Source of the DNA: Carboxylicivirga litoralis
GTDB lineage: Bacteria; Bacteroidota; Bacteroidia; Bacteroidales; Marinilabiliaceae
Assembly (NCBI RefSeq): GCF_025499605.1
Contig: NZ_JAFMVC010000007.1
Span: 146,218-210,217 of the forward strand
DNA: 64,000 bases
Reading direction: 5' to 3'
Shown: piece by piece, positions 9,103 to 18,159 of the stretch
Position numbering within the stretch: the first letter of the stretch is position 1
How the letters are laid out: the number at the start of each line of letters is the position of its first letter
Notes under the pieces: generated by a model
What the model was told of the DNA's origin: nothing
Seen by the model: the letters and a program-made list of their open reading frames with translations, nothing else
Database searches by the model: none
Translations under genes and position numbers: made by a program

Positions 9103-10264
9103 TGTTTTGATTTTTACACTCAGGAATAAACTGCATTAATTTTTCTAAAGCACTGATGGACATATCAGCCGTTAACGAGATTCGTAGACGCGTAGTATTA
9201 ACCGGCACGGTAGGCGGGCGAATCGGAAACACCAGAAATCCTTCTTTGTACATATGCTCCGACAACTGCACTGCCACCTTGTTATCTCCCACCATCACTG
9301 GCACAATATGGCTTTTATGAACATTGTAGCCTTTTGCCGACAGGGCTTTATGCATATAAGTGGATAATATATTCAGTTGCTGTCGTTGCGGCTTTAACGC
9401 CGGCATGCGTTCAATGATAAATTTGGTCCATGCCATATTAACCGGCGGCAAGGCAGTTGTATAAATTAATGTTCGGGCTTTGTTGACCAGCAACCTCTTC
9501 AACGTAGAATTCATAATGGCAAAAGCACCAACAGATGCATAAGCTTTACCCATGGTGCCAACAACAATATCGATTCGCTCTGCTACTTTTTGTTGCTCGC
9601 ACAAACCTAAACCAGTATCACCAACAGCACCAACAGCATGTGCTTCATCCACATATAACAGGCAATCATATTGTTCTTTGAGTGCGACCAATTGCGCTAG
9701 ATCAGCCGCATCACCATCCATGCTATATACCGACTCAACAACAATAAACACACGCTTATAGAGATGTCGCTTTTTCTCCAGTAAAGTGTTCAATTGCCCA
9801 TAATCCAGATGGCGAAAACGCACATGATCCGCCTGGCTTAAACGAATACCATCAATGATACTGGCATGACACAGCTTATCCGACAAAATTAAGTCACCCT
9901 TCTCCGTTAAAGCCGGCAAAATACCCATGTTGGCATGGTAGCCACTGTTAAAAAACAGGGCGGCATCTGCCTTGTAATACTGACAAAGCAACTCCTCCAC
10001 CTCCTCGTATAGTGCAGTGTTACCAGTTAACAATCGTGATGACGAAGCGCCAAAGCTCATCCATGCATCACCCTTCCAGGCCTGATGAATAAAGGCTTGC
10101 TTCAAAGCCATATCATTCGCCAGCCCCAGGTAATCGTTTGAAGCCAGGTTAATCAAGTCTTGCCCCCGATAGTTACAAGTAGCACCTCCCTTTGCTTCAA
10201 CAGCCCTCAATTCCCGCATCAGGCCAGCATCACGTATTTTTAACAACTGCTCATCGTAGTTCAT
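9092..10264 (-). CDS. bioF: 8-amino-7-oxononanoate synthase BioF
   Basis: 390 aa. A PLP-dependent alpha-oxoamine synthase that condenses pimeloyl-ACP/CoA with L-alanine. Family elements: [11 protein letters not shown] near residue 40, [28 protein letters not shown], and the PLP lysine in [14 protein letters not shown]. Start overlaps the bioA stop by 4 bases. It could in principle be a Kbl-type relative, but the operon context settles it. Confidence 0.96.
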   Translation of the reverse strand: MNYDEQLLKIRDAGLMRELRAVEAKGGATCNYRGQDLINLASNDYLGLANDMALKQAFIHQAWKGDAWMSFGASSSRLLTGNTALYEEVEELLCQYYKADAALFFNSGYHANMGILPALTEKGDLILSDKLCHASIIDGIRLSQADHVRFRHLDYGQLNTLLEKKRHLYKRVFIVVESVYSMDGDAADLAQLVALKEQYDCLLYVDEAHAVGAVGDTGLGLCEQQKVAERIDIVVGTMGKAYASVGAFAIMNSTLKRLLVNKARTLIYTTALPPVNMAWTKFIIERMPALKPQRQQLNILSTYMHKALSAKGYNVHKSHIVPVMVGDNKVAVQLSEHMYKEGFLVFPIRPPTVPVNTTRLRISLTADMSISALEKLMQFIPECKNQNNEI

Positions 10265-11550
10265 TTATTTCCCTCCTCTTTTATAACCTGGCAAACAGCT
10301 TTGCATAACTTTTTTATCTCCTCATCACTAATAATAAAAGGCGGCATCAGATATACATTCCGACCAAAAGGACGCACCCACACACCCAACTCCACAAAAC
10401 GTTTTTGTACAACGGCCATATCTACTGCCTTCTCCAGTTCTACAACCCCAATAGCACCCAAACAACGTACATCTTCGACATTGGATAATTCGGAACATTC
10501 ACACAGTCCTGCTTCTAATTGCGACTCAATGTGCTTTACCTTCAATGGCCAATCTGATTGTAAAAGCAAATCAATACTGGCGTTGGCCACGGCACACGCC
10601 AATGGGTTACCCATAAAAGTAGGCCCATGCATAAACACTCCCGGTTCACCCTTGCTAATGGTCTCTGCCACTTCATCACTTGCTAAAGTAGCGGCAAAAC
10701 TCATGTAACCGCCTGTGATGGCTTTTCCCAGGCACATGATATCCGGCTCAATACCTGAATGCTCACAAGCAAACATCTTTCCGGTACGGCCAAAACCAGT
10801 GGCAATTTCATCGGCAATTAACAGCACATTATAACGCTCACACATGGCTTTCAACTCCTTCAGGTAACTGGCAGAATAAAACCACATACCACCTGCCCCC
10901 TGCACTATCGGCTCCAAAATAACTGCTGCAATCTCGGTATGATGGACATCCAGAATCTGGTGCATCGAATCCAGATCTGCCTGCACATCACTATCACCAA
11001 ATCGACAGCGTAGTTGTTCTGCGAAAAAATGAACCGGTAAAGCCTTATTAAAGATATGATGCATGCCTGTTTCCGGGTCACAAACTGACATGGCATTCCA
11101 GGTATCACCATGATAACCGGAACGAATGGTAGCAAATTTTGCTTTCTCGCTCTTCTCTTGTGCAATCCAGAACTGCAACGCCATCTTCATCGCCACTTCC
11201 ACAGCAACCGAACCCGAATCAGAATAAAACACTTTCTGCAATGACGGAGGGGTTAGCTCAATCAGCTTTTGCGTTAATTCAACTGCCGGTTCGTGCGTTA
11301 AACCACCAAACATGATGTGCGACATGCTTTTTAATTGCTTCTCAAGGGCTGCATTTAAAACCGGATGATTGTATCCGTGGATGGCTGCCCACCACGATGA
11401 CATACCGTCTGTCAGCTCTCTTCCATCTTTCAGATAAATGGTACACGCTTCGGCACGTTCAACCGGATAAACCGGTAAGGGGTCAAGCATTGAAGCATAG
11501 GGGTGCCAGATATGACGGCGATCGATATTTATTAGTTGCTGTGTATCCAT
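10261..11550 (-). CDS. bioA: Adenosylmethionine-8-amino-7-oxononanoate aminotransferase BioA
   Basis: 429 aa from the ATG at 11550. An in-frame GTG at 11568 would overlap bioB and is less likely. Class III aminotransferase: [12 protein letters not shown] at the start is typical of Bio[16 protein letters not shown] follows, and the PLP lysine is in [17 protein letters not shown]. Transfers the amino group from SAM to KAPA to give DAPA. Sits 4 bp after the bioB stop. Confidence 0.96.
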   Translation of the reverse strand: MDTQQLINIDRRHIWHPYASMLDPLPVYPVERAEACTIYLKDGRELTDGMSSWWAAIHGYNHPVLNAALEKQLKSMSHIMFGGLTHEPAVELTQKLIELTPPSLQKVFYSDSGSVAVEVAMKMALQFWIAQEKSEKAKFATIRSGYHGDTWNAMSVCDPETGMHHIFNKALPVHFFAEQLRCRFGDSDVQADLDSMHQILDVHHTEIAAVILEPIVQGAGGMWFYSASYLKELKAMCERYNVLLIADEIATGFGRTGKMFACEHSGIEPDIMCLGKAITGGYMSFAATLASDEVAETISKGEPGVFMHGPTFMGNPLACAVANASIDLLLQSDWPLKVKHIESQLEAGLCECSELSNVEDVRCLGAIGVVELEKAVDMAVVQKRFVELGVWVRPFGRNVYLMPPFIISDEEIKKLCKAVCQVIKEEGNK

Positions 11551-11554
11551 ACTA

Positions 11555-12520
11555 TTATCTCCCAACACTCAATGAAAAGCCGGCATTCTTAAATATTTCT
11601 TTATCCTGTGCAATGTTTGTTCCGACTGTTGTCAGGTAGTCACCAACCAAAGCTGCGCTAACACCCGCTTTTAAAACACGCTCTTGTATATGCGCGATCA
11701 ACTGTCGCCCTCCTGCCAGTCGAATATTAGCCTGAGGGTTTATCATTCGAAACAGAGCAAACGAGGTCAGTACTTCTTCATCACTCAGTGGAGCCACATC
11801 ACCTATTTTAGTGCCTTCCACCTTCATCAAAATATTAATTGGTATCGAGCGGATATTTAATTCACACAGGGTAAAAGCCATCTCAATACGTTGCTCCATG
11901 GTTTCTCCCATGCCAATGATACCGCCAGAACAAACACCCATGCCCAGTTCTTGCGCCATTTTAATGGTTTTAATCTTCTCTTCCATCGTATGGGTAGTAC
12001 AAAGGTACTTAAAGAATGAAGGAGCCGTCTCGATGTTACAATGGTAGTGCTTCACACCTGCCTCAACCAGTTTTTCCAGCTGCTCTTTTTTAAGCAATCC
12101 CATTGAAGCACACAGCTGTATATTCGATTGCTTACCAATCTTTTTATACACACCACACAACTCACCCAGGTTTTTATTGGAAAGAGCACGTCCGCTAGTC
12201 ACCAGCGAAAACTTATTCACCCCTTGGTTGGCATTTTCCATCGCTTGCTGCTCGGCTACTTTCATATCAACCAGCTCGTATTCGTCTACTTTGGTTTTAT
12301 GAAAAGCCGATTGGGCGCACCACTTACAGTCCTCTGAACAGCGTCCCGACCGCGCATTTAAGATGGAACAGGTATCCATTTTATCGCCCATAAAATACTG
12401 TCGTATTTCATTGGCAACTGCATACAACTCCTCCTTATTTTCCATCGACACTAATGCCAATGCTTCTTTCAGTTCAATAGCACCACCGCTTAATACTCGT
12501 TCTTTAATTTCCTGAATCAT
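11555..12520 (-). CDS. bioB: Biotin synthase BioB
   Basis: 321 aa from the ATG at 12520. The longer reading frame to 12559 runs through a terminator hairpin and adds an unusual leader, so it is rejected. The radical SAM cysteines are C61-x3-C65-x2-C68 ([15 protein letters not shown]). [12 protein letters not shown] and [11 protein letters not shown] are family elements. Inserts sulfur into dethiobiotin. First gene of bioBAFGCD. A minus-strand intrinsic terminator (12528-12567) ends directly before its start codon. Confidence 0.97.
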   Translation of the reverse strand: MIQEIKERVLSGGAIELKEALALVSMENKEELYAVANEIRQYFMGDKMDTCSILNARSGRCSEDCKWCAQSAFHKTKVDEYELVDMKVAEQQAMENANQGVNKFSLVTSGRALSNKNLGELCGVYKKIGKQSNIQLCASMGLLKKEQLEKLVEAGVKHYHCNIETAPSFFKYLCTTHTMEEKIKTIKMAQELGMGVCSGGIIGMGETMEQRIEMAFTLCELNIRSIPINILMKVEGTKIGDVAPLSDEEVLTSFALFRMINPQANIRLAGGRQLIAHIQERVLKAGVSAALVGDYLTTVGTNIAQDKEIFKNAGFSLSVGR

Positions 12521-12527
12521 ACCGTAT

Positions 12528-12567
12528 AAAATAAAAAACCGCCAACAGGACAAGCCCATTGACGGTT
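12528..12567 (-). terminator. Intrinsic terminator/attenuator directly upstream of bioB
   Basis: On the minus strand the RNA forms AACCGUCAA (12567-12559), a 13-nt loop, then UUGGCGGUU (12545-12537). This is nine pairs with one G-U, followed at once by a U-rich tract (12538-12528). It ends 8 bases before the bioB ATG. It either terminates the small gene upstream or attenuates the biotin operon. Confidence 0.75.
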
Positions 12568-12574
12568 CGAAATA

Positions 12575-12871
12575 TTATCTTCGTTTCTTATATGCACCAA
12601 TAACTACATCAGCGTTACTTACTAATGTGATTAATTCAAGCTCAACCAACTCCTGTTCATTACCTTCCTCCTCTTCCAAAGACTTTAATGCCAGTTGAAG
12701 CTCTGTTTCAATATGCAATATCAATTGCCCGATACACTGCAACAGTACCACTGATAAACGCCCGATATGCACCACAAACCCCAGCGAACCAAAGATGGCA
12801 TAGCCCTTACGACTCCACCTTTTAAATACACCTGCTGAACGATGTTTGTTGTTTGCTATCGGATAATTCAT
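12575..12871 (-). CDS. Hypothetical small protein upstream of bioB
   Basis: 98 aa from the ATG at 12871 (a GTG two codons earlier is possible). Not recognised. A basic N-terminal third (HRSAGVFKRWSRKGYAIFG) is followed by a hydrophobic stretch (VVHIGRLSVVLLQCIGQLI) and an acidic part (KSLEEEEGNEQELVELELI). A possible -7 element TAGTTTTG (12884-12877) lies so close to the start that the transcript could be nearly leaderless. Separated from bioB by a terminator, so it need not belong to the biotin operon. Confidence 0.5.
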   Translation of the reverse strand: MNYPIANNKHRSAGVFKRWSRKGYAIFGSLGFVVHIGRLSVVLLQCIGQLILHIETELQLALKSLEEEEGNEQELVELELITLVSNADVVIGAYKKRR

Positions 12872-12913
12872 GGCCACAAAACTAATGCTAAGTTTTTACT
12901 TCTGGAAAATAAT

Positions 12914-13144
12914 ACCCTGAATTCGACGTAAAATTTCTGATTCAGATCGCTTATAAATAGTGAGTTTCAATCGAAAATTATGAAAGAATAGCGGGCTATT
13001 TTGAATAATTTTCGGGAAGAAAATTGCTGTTTATAAGTGAAACATCTATGCTTTATCATAAAAAACTAATCTACTGCAAAATTTGCCTTGTATATCAACC
13101 CTTTATGACAATCTGAATTCTGAAATTTAAATCGAACTCAGGTT
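12914..13144. mobile_element. MITE-like element, copy 1 (231 bp)
   Basis: Nearly identical by eye (about nine bases in ten) to 39968-40231, in the same orientation, apart from one 33-bp segment missing here. The ends are imperfect inverted repeats: left ACCCTGAATTCGACGTAAAA, right (reverse complement) AACCTGAGTTCGATTTAAAT, both continuing into TTTC-GA-TTCAGAT. No ORF. An inner inverted pair (CGCTTATAAATAG against CTGTTTATAAGTG) and a small hairpin around AATAGCGGGCTATT are present. Exact borders and target duplication are not certain because similarity extends a few bases beyond the repeats. Confidence 0.7.
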
Positions 13145-13267
13145 AATACAAATTGCTTTGCAACATATCTTCCTAAAATTGGTTAAAACATTTTAGTCAT
13201 CAACTACCCTAAGGCAGTATAATACTGCAACTTTGCGTTCTAAAGGTTTCACTAACGTAACTATACT

Positions 13268-13302
13268 AAAAGAGCGCATCAAACGATGCGCTCTTTTAAC
13301 TT
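13268..13302. terminator. Bidirectional terminator after the oxidoreductase operon
   Basis: A perfect 13-bp stem AAAAGAGCGCATC / GATGCGCTCTTTT with a 4-base loop (13281-13284). The A/T ends give a U-tract in both directions. It ends the minus-strand operon whose last gene stops at 13319. Confidence 0.85.
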
Positions 13303-13318
13303 TATGAACAAGTGGAAT

Positions 13319-13873
13319 CTATTCCACCAACGAAACTTCTTTTATGATTTCACCACCTCGAGAAATCGCTTTCTCGTTCATCGGAATCAAGTGATGGTGA
13401 CGCTCTGGTAATGACTTCTTCAAACCAGCGATTACATTTTCCATTTTAACAATAGGCTTCACCTGAAGGTAACCACCTAACACAATCATGTTAAATGTTT
13501 TAACAGCATGCATGCGTGCTGCTTCTTCAGTGGCATCCACACGGTAAATGTTGATATCTGTACGTTCAGGATGACGAGTGATACCGTTTCCGTCATAAAT
13601 TAAGGTACCACCTGGCTTCACATCCTTTTCAAACTTATCCATCGACTGCTGGTTAAGAATGATGGCCGTATCATATTCATGTAAAATTGGTGAGCTGATG
13701 CGGTCGTCACTTAAAATAACGGTTACGTTAGCTGTACCACCACGCATCTCTGGTCCGTAAGCTGGCATCCACGATACTTCCATATCTTGCATTACGCCTG
13801 AATAAGCTAAAATCTTACCCATTGAAAGTACACCCTGTCCACCAAATCCGGCTATTACTATTTCTTCTTTCAT
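13319..13873 (-). CDS. 2-oxoacid:ferredoxin oxidoreductase, gamma subunit
   Basis: 184 aa. The N-terminal signature EIVIAGFGGQGVLSMGKILA and the following PAYGPEMRGGTANVTVILSD are characteristic of the gamma (CoA-contact) subunit of the KGOR/VOR family. Fourth gene of a delta-alpha-beta-gamma operon (16022 to 13319). It forms part of the heterotetramer that decarboxylates a 2-oxoacid to acyl-CoA and reduces ferredoxin. Confidence 0.93.
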   Translation of the reverse strand: MKEEIVIAGFGGQGVLSMGKILAYSGVMQDMEVSWMPAYGPEMRGGTANVTVILSDDRISSPILHEYDTAIILNQQSMDKFEKDVKPGGTLIYDGNGITRHPERTDINIYRVDATEEAARMHAVKTFNMIVLGGYLQVKPIVKMENVIAGLKKSLPERHHHLIPMNEKAISRGGEIIKEVSLVE

Positions 13874-13903
13874 TTGTTTACAATTTTAAAAGATTAAACC
13901 GAA

Positions 13904-14668
13904 CTACTCGTTTTTAATATCACCAAGCGGATAGTATGGGAACATGTTTTCTTCCATCCATTCATTCGCTTTAACAGGTGTCATTTTCCAACCAGAGCTA
14001 CAAGTTGAGACCACCTCTACCAACGACGTACCTTTGTTGGCCTGTTGGTTTTCGAAAGCCTTCTTCAAAGCCTTTTTAGTCTTACGCACATTGGCGGCTG
14101 TATGAACCGACTGACGAGTCACATAACAAGTTCCTGGTAACTGTGCTAACAATTCAGAAATCTTGATAGGTGCACCATCGTGGCTGACGTCGCGACCAGC
14201 CGGACAAGTAGACGCCGGCATACCTGGTAAAGTTGTTGGTGCCATCTGACCACCCGTCATACCATAAATACCATTGTTAATGAAAACCATCACAATGTTC
14301 TCGCCACGGTTACAAGCGTGAATGGTTTCGGCTGTACCAATAGCAGCCATATCACCATCTCCCTGGTACGAGAAAACGTTTTTCTCTGGCATTAAACGCT
14401 TCACGGCAGTAGCCAATGCTGGTGCACGACCGTGAGCAGCTTCCTGCCAGTCAATTTCCAAGTAGTTATAGGCTAACACAGAACAACCTACCGGAGCAAT
14501 ACCAATTGTTGTATCCTGCATACCCATTTCTTCGATTACCTCAGCAATCAATTTGTGCACTGTACCGTGGCTACATCCAGGACAATAGTGCAATTCGTTT
14601 TCTGAAAGAACATCAGTCTTTTTATAGATGATGTTTTCAGGCTTTATAATTGTATTAATATCTGACAT
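13904..14668 (-). CDS. 2-oxoacid:ferredoxin oxidoreductase, beta (TPP) subunit
   Basis: 254 aa. Holds the thiamine diphosphate site, seen as GDGDMAAIGTAETIHACNRG followed by FINNGIYGMTGGQMAPTT. An N-terminal CPGCSHGTVHKLI is typical of the beta subunits. Three bases separate it from the alpha-subunit gene. Substrate (branched-chain 2-oxoacid or 2-oxoglutarate) cannot be fixed from sequence alone. Confidence 0.94.
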   Translation of the reverse strand: MSDINTIIKPENIIYKKTDVLSENELHYCPGCSHGTVHKLIAEVIEEMGMQDTTIGIAPVGCSVLAYNYLEIDWQEAAHGRAPALATAVKRLMPEKNVFSYQGDGDMAAIGTAETIHACNRGENIVMVFINNGIYGMTGGQMAPTTLPGMPASTCPAGRDVSHDGAPIKISELLAQLPGTCYVTRQSVHTAANVRKTKKALKKAFENQQANKGTSLVEVVSTCSSGWKMTPVKANEWMEENMFPYYPLGDIKNE

Positions 14669-14671
14669 TGC

Positions 14672-15754
14672 TTATCCTCCGATTAATTTTTGCTCCAATG
14701 CTTCAACAACTTCACCTGGTGAGTGTACTGAACCACCAAAGCGACCAAAGTGCTCAACAGGCACTTTACATTCTACAGCTAGCTTCACATCTTCAACCAT
14801 CTGACCGGCACTCATCTCAACAGATAAAATACCTTTCATCTGCTTCGATCTTTCCATAAGCCGCTTACTTGGGAACGGATATAAAGTAATAGGACGAAGC
14901 ATCCCTACTTTGATGCCTTTCTCGCGAGCTATCTCAACAGACTTCTGACAAATACGAGCACTTGAACCGTAAGCTACGATTAAGTATTCGGCATCGTCGC
15001 ACATTACTTCTTCAAACAATACTTCATTCTCTTCTACCTGTTGGTATTTATTCTGTAGCTTGTGGTTGAAAGCCTCTTGAACAGATGCTTCTAACTGTAC
15101 TGAAGTAATAATATTTTTATCGCGGTTAGCTTTCTTACCTGTTGTCGCCCAAGGATGATTTTCCTCGATGTATTCATTGGTCCAACGTGGTTGGAATTCC
15201 TTCAACTCCACTTTTTCCATCATCTGACCAATCACACCATCCGATAAAATCATAACCGGGTTGCGATATTTGAAAGCTAAATCAAAAGCTGTCTCAACAA
15301 AATCAGCCATTTCCTGTACCGAAGCCGGTGCTAATGTAATTAGTTTATAATCACCGTGACCACCACCTTTTACGGTCTGGAAGTAATCGGACTGCGCAGG
15401 CTGGATGGTTCCTAAACCAGGTCCTCCCCTAACAACGTTAACCACCACACAAGGCAACTCAGCTCCTGCCAGGTAGGTTAAACCTTCCTGCATCAAACTC
15501 ACGCCCGGACTTGAAGAAGAAGTCATTACACGTTTACCACATCCGGCACCACCATATACCATGTTAATAGATGCGATTTCACTTTCGGCCTGCAACACAA
15601 CCATCCCGGTTGTCTCCCAAGGCTTTTCAAGCATGAGGGTTTCCATTACTTCCGACTGAGGAGTAATAGGATAACCAAAGTAACCATCCACACCAGCGCG
15701 GATAGCAGCCTCAGCAATCGCCTCATTACCTTTCATTAATTTTAATTCTCTCAT
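14672..15754 (-). CDS. 2-oxoacid:ferredoxin oxidoreductase, alpha subunit (VorB/KorA type)
   Basis: 360 aa. Starts with LMKGNEAIAEAAIRAGVDGY and FGYPITPQSEVMETL, the pyrimidine-binding domain of the alpha subunit, and contains MTSSSSPGVSLMQEGLTYLAG. Proteins of this length and operon order in Bacteroidota are usually named 3-methyl-2-oxobutanoate dehydrogenase subunit VorB. The acyl-CoA synthetase at 19209-21269 could use its acyl-CoA product. Confidence 0.94.
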   Translation of the reverse strand: MRELKLMKGNEAIAEAAIRAGVDGYFGYPITPQSEVMETLMLEKPWETTGMVVLQAESEIASINMVYGGAGCGKRVMTSSSSPGVSLMQEGLTYLAGAELPCVVVNVVRGGPGLGTIQPAQSDYFQTVKGGGHGDYKLITLAPASVQEMADFVETAFDLAFKYRNPVMILSDGVIGQMMEKVELKEFQPRWTNEYIEENHPWATTGKKANRDKNIITSVQLEASVQEAFNHKLQNKYQQVEENEVLFEEVMCDDAEYLIVAYGSSARICQKSVEIAREKGIKVGMLRPITLYPFPSKRLMERSKQMKGILSVEMSAGQMVEDVKLAVECKVPVEHFGRFGGSVHSPGEVVEALEQKLIGG

Positions 15755-15785
15755 GTGTGACTAAATTTCCTTTATGAGTTTTACA

Positions 15786-16022
15786 TTAAGCAGTAGCGCC
15801 TGCCTTAGCACGATAAACAGTAATACAAGTATCGGGACAAATAATCCCACAGTTGGAACAACCGATACAGCTATCAGGATTTGCCATGTAGGCATAATGA
15901 TACCCCTTGCCGTTAACTTCGGCAGCCAATTCAATTACCTTTGTAGGGCAAGCTGTTGTACAAACGCCGCAGCCTTTGCATCTCGCTGTATCCACTACAA
16001 TTGCACCTTTTGCTTTTGCCAT
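15786..16022 (-). CDS. 2-oxoacid:ferredoxin oxidoreductase, delta (ferredoxin) subunit
   Basis: 78 aa with two [4Fe-4S] motifs: CKGCGVCTTACP near residues 15-26 and CIGCSNCGIICP near 53-64. It relays electrons from the TPP site to external ferredoxin or flavodoxin. First gene of the operon. A -7 element TAAATTTG lies at 16055-16048 with TTG 18 bp further upstream. Confidence 0.93.
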   Translation of the reverse strand: MAKAKGAIVVDTARCKGCGVCTTACPTKVIELAAEVNGKGYHYAYMANPDSCIGCSNCGIICPDTCITVYRAKAGATA

Positions 16023-16047
16023 ATTATAGAGTCTTTAATAGATGTTA

Positions 16048-16076
16048 CAAATTTAAACTAATGCACAACATTTCAA
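16048..16076 (-). promoter_or_regulatory. Candidate promoter of the oxidoreductase operon
   Basis: Minus strand: TTG (16076-16074), an 18-bp spacer and TAAATTTG (16055-16048). This fits the Bacteroidota -33/-7 pattern and lies 26 bp before the delta-subunit ATG. Confidence 0.5.
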
Positions 16077-16097
16077 CATGACGACCATCAGTATATC

Positions 16098-16122
16098 CTT
16101 GTTTATAAAGAATATAAACAAG
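16098..16122. terminator. Hairpin after the aminotransferase gene
   Basis: A perfect 10-bp stem CTTGTTTATA / TATAAACAAG with a 5-base loop, 28 bp past the aminotransferase stop. No clear U-tract, so terminator function is likely but unproven. Confidence 0.45.
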
Positions 16123-16149
16123 CTTACAATTCATTAGCACTCACCTAAT

Positions 16150-17469
16150 TTATGCATGATCAGCACTAAAGGCTTCCAGGCGCACCCGAAGGTCATCGAA
16201 ACGCTCACTTCCTGTTTGAGAAACACAAGCACGCAAACTCTCTTGCTTACTACCTGTTTTGCCTAATGTGATAGCACTAATTCCATAATACAACAGCTTT
16301 TCGAGCAACTGCCCGCCTGTCATATCTTTATACGAAACTGTGAAATAGAAACCATCTGCCAATGGCTGATCAATATCTTTATCGTAAGTCAGGTTAAAAC
16401 CATTGGCTAAAAACAAATCTTTCATCACCTTACCACGTTCTTTGTAATCCTTTACCTCCTCCAGAAAGTTAAACTCTCCATCGTTAGCAGCTTTCAACAT
16501 AGCAGCTAATGCATATTGAGCAGAATGACAAGTACCTGACGAAAGCGAATACAATACACGTGTCACCAACACCTGTCCATACTTAGCCACTCCAAAGCGC
16601 TCTTCCAAATCGTCATACTGACGATGATACAGGGTATTGGACATACATGTTAAACTCATCCGCTGCCCGGCATAACTAAAAGCTTTTGAGCTGGAGATGA
16701 GCAACACATAATTGTCGGTATAATGCCCCACCGAAACCTGATAAGGAGCTTCAAAAGGCTTAGACAAATCGTTGCGGAAATCCATGGCAAAATAAGCCAG
16801 ATCCTCAATAACAACCACATCATATTTAGTTGCCAGCTCACCAATAATCTTTAACTCCGACTCGGTGAAACATACCCAGGTTGGGTTATTAGGGTTGGAA
16901 TAAACAACAGCGTTAATCTTTCCTGTCTTAAAGTACGATTCTAACTTTTCGCGCAATGCTTCGCCACGATAGTTATACACGTCGAAAGATTCGTATTTAT
17001 AACCCAACACATCCAGCTGCTGCTTTTGCACCGGAAAGCCCGGATCGATAAACAACAAGGTGTCACGCTCTTTATAAATCTGACCACAAACCAGGAAATT
17101 AGCATATGAGCCCTGCATAGAGCCAACGGTTGGTACGCAACATTCAGGCGCAATATCTAAATTCAGGAACGCCTTAACAAAACGACTGGCCTCTTCCTTC
17201 AATGGCTTAATACCCTCCAGCATGGGATATTTGGATGCCACGCCATTTTTCAAAGCCTCAATTTCTGCATTAGTAGCAATTTCAGATGGCATCAAACCCG
17301 GAACACCCATTTCCATGCGGATAAATTTCTCGCCGCTCTTCTCTTCAATATCATTAACAATGGAAACAATCTCGCGAATAGTTGCATTGTTCAAATCCCC
17401 AATCTGATATTTAGCCAAAACCTCATCTACGATTTTAGCATCGATTGGTGTATTAATGTGTGATTGCAT
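16150..17469 (-). CDS. Pyridoxal-phosphate aminotransferase, class I/II
   Basis: 439 aa from the ATG at 17469 (MQSHINTPIDAK). The frame is open to 17547, but that extension reads through a terminator hairpin. Fold type I: YSNPNNPTWVCFTESEL for the PLP/Asn region, VVIEDLAYFAMDFR for the Asp, and the PLP lysine in LISSSKAFSYAGQRMSL. It would supply 2-oxoacids for the adjacent oxidoreductase. Substrate specificity is not evident. Confidence 0.85.
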   Translation of the reverse strand: MQSHINTPIDAKIVDEVLAKYQIGDLNNATIREIVSIVNDIEEKSGEKFIRMEMGVPGLMPSEIATNAEIEALKNGVASKYPMLEGIKPLKEEASRFVKAFLNLDIAPECCVPTVGSMQGSYANFLVCGQIYKERDTLLFIDPGFPVQKQQLDVLGYKYESFDVYNYRGEALREKLESYFKTGKINAVVYSNPNNPTWVCFTESELKIIGELATKYDVVVIEDLAYFAMDFRNDLSKPFEAPYQVSVGHYTDNYVLLISSSKAFSYAGQRMSLTCMSNTLYHRQYDDLEERFGVAKYGQVLVTRVLYSLSSGTCHSAQYALAAMLKAANDGEFNFLEEVKDYKERGKVMKDLFLANGFNLTYDKDIDQPLADGFYFTVSYKDMTGGQLLEKLLYYGISAITLGKTGSKQESLRACVSQTGSERFDDLRVRLEAFSADHA

Positions 17470-17514
17470 GTGATTTGTATTCAAGAGGAATATTTGATAT
17501 CCCAATAAGGTTAG

Positions 17515-17544
17515 AAACAAAAAGGGTGGTACATAGCACCACCC
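17515..17544 (-). terminator. Intrinsic terminator of the flavodoxin gene
   Basis: On the minus strand: stem GGGTGGT / ACCACCC (17544-17538 and 17530-17524), 7-base loop, then a T-rich tract (17523-17515). It starts 14 bp after the flavodoxin stop and separates it from the aminotransferase. Confidence 0.8.
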
Positions 17545-17558
17545 CATCAGTTATATTA

Positions 17559-18083
17559 TTAAAAGCCACACTCGTTAATGAGTCGGTTAATCCAATTCTC
17601 TACGCGACTATCTGTTTTATCAGACTCGTTATCCTCATCAACCGGCAATCCTAAAAACAAACCATCTTTGATACCCTCTGATTCTTCATAAGTATAACCA
17701 TCTGTTGAGCAGAAACCCACTAGTTCAGCTGCTGTATTTTCCAAGCGCTCATACATCCAACCCAAAGCATCTACAAAATGCTGAGGATATTGAACATGAT
17801 CTCCCAATCCGTACATGGCTATTTTTTTGCCACTCCAGTTTACCTTATCAAAATTGCTTACAAACTCATCCCAGTCAGTATCTTTATGTTCAGAATCCCA
17901 GTTTGTCTTACCTATTGTAGACATACCAAAAATTAACTTATCGAATTGCTGAAGAGCCGTTTCGTTTGCATTTTTAACCGCCACTAACTCAACTTTATCA
18001 GCCCCAAATTTACTTTCGATAACACGAGCAACTTTCTCAACGCTACCCAATTCAGGACCATAAAAAATACCAATCTTAGACAT
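17559..18083 (-). CDS. Flavodoxin
   Basis: 174 aa, the size of long-chain flavodoxins. FMN domain beginning MSKIGIFYGPELGSVEKVA. The usual phosphate loop (S/T-x-T-G-x-T) is replaced by GPELGSV, which is divergent. IFGMSTIGKTNWDSEHKDTDW (two pieces, near residues 51-71) and IAMYGLGDHVQYPQHFVD are the 50s and 90s loops that stack on the isoalloxazine ring. A likely electron partner of the ferredoxin-dependent enzymes around it. Confidence 0.88.
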   Translation of the reverse strand: MSKIGIFYGPELGSVEKVARVIESKFGADKVELVAVKNANETALQQFDKLIFGMSTIGKTNWDSEHKDTDWDEFVSNFDKVNWSGKKIAMYGLGDHVQYPQHFVDALGWMYERLENTAAELVGFCSTDGYTYEESEGIKDGLFLGLPVDEDNESDKTDSRVENWINRLINECGF

Positions 18084-18159
18084 AGTTATTGATTTTTACA
18101 GAAGTGTTTATATTTATTCAAATATGCTTTTTTTAACCGAGATATGCAACCTGCAGAAG

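Noticed and set aside
12521..12559. Longer BioB start giving the extra leader MGLSCWRFFILYG
   Set aside because: The extra codons are encoded by a terminator hairpin and T-tract; the internal Met matches the usual BioB start.
13205..13300. Possible small RNA (ACTTTGC word followed by the strong hairpin)
   Set aside because: No -33 element at the right distance, and the hairpin is fully explained as the terminator of the oxidoreductase operon.
12878..13318. BirA operator or biotin-related riboswitch upstream of the biotin genes
   Set aside because: No TTGTnAAC-type inverted pair or structured leader could be found; the spacer is mostly the MITE-like element.
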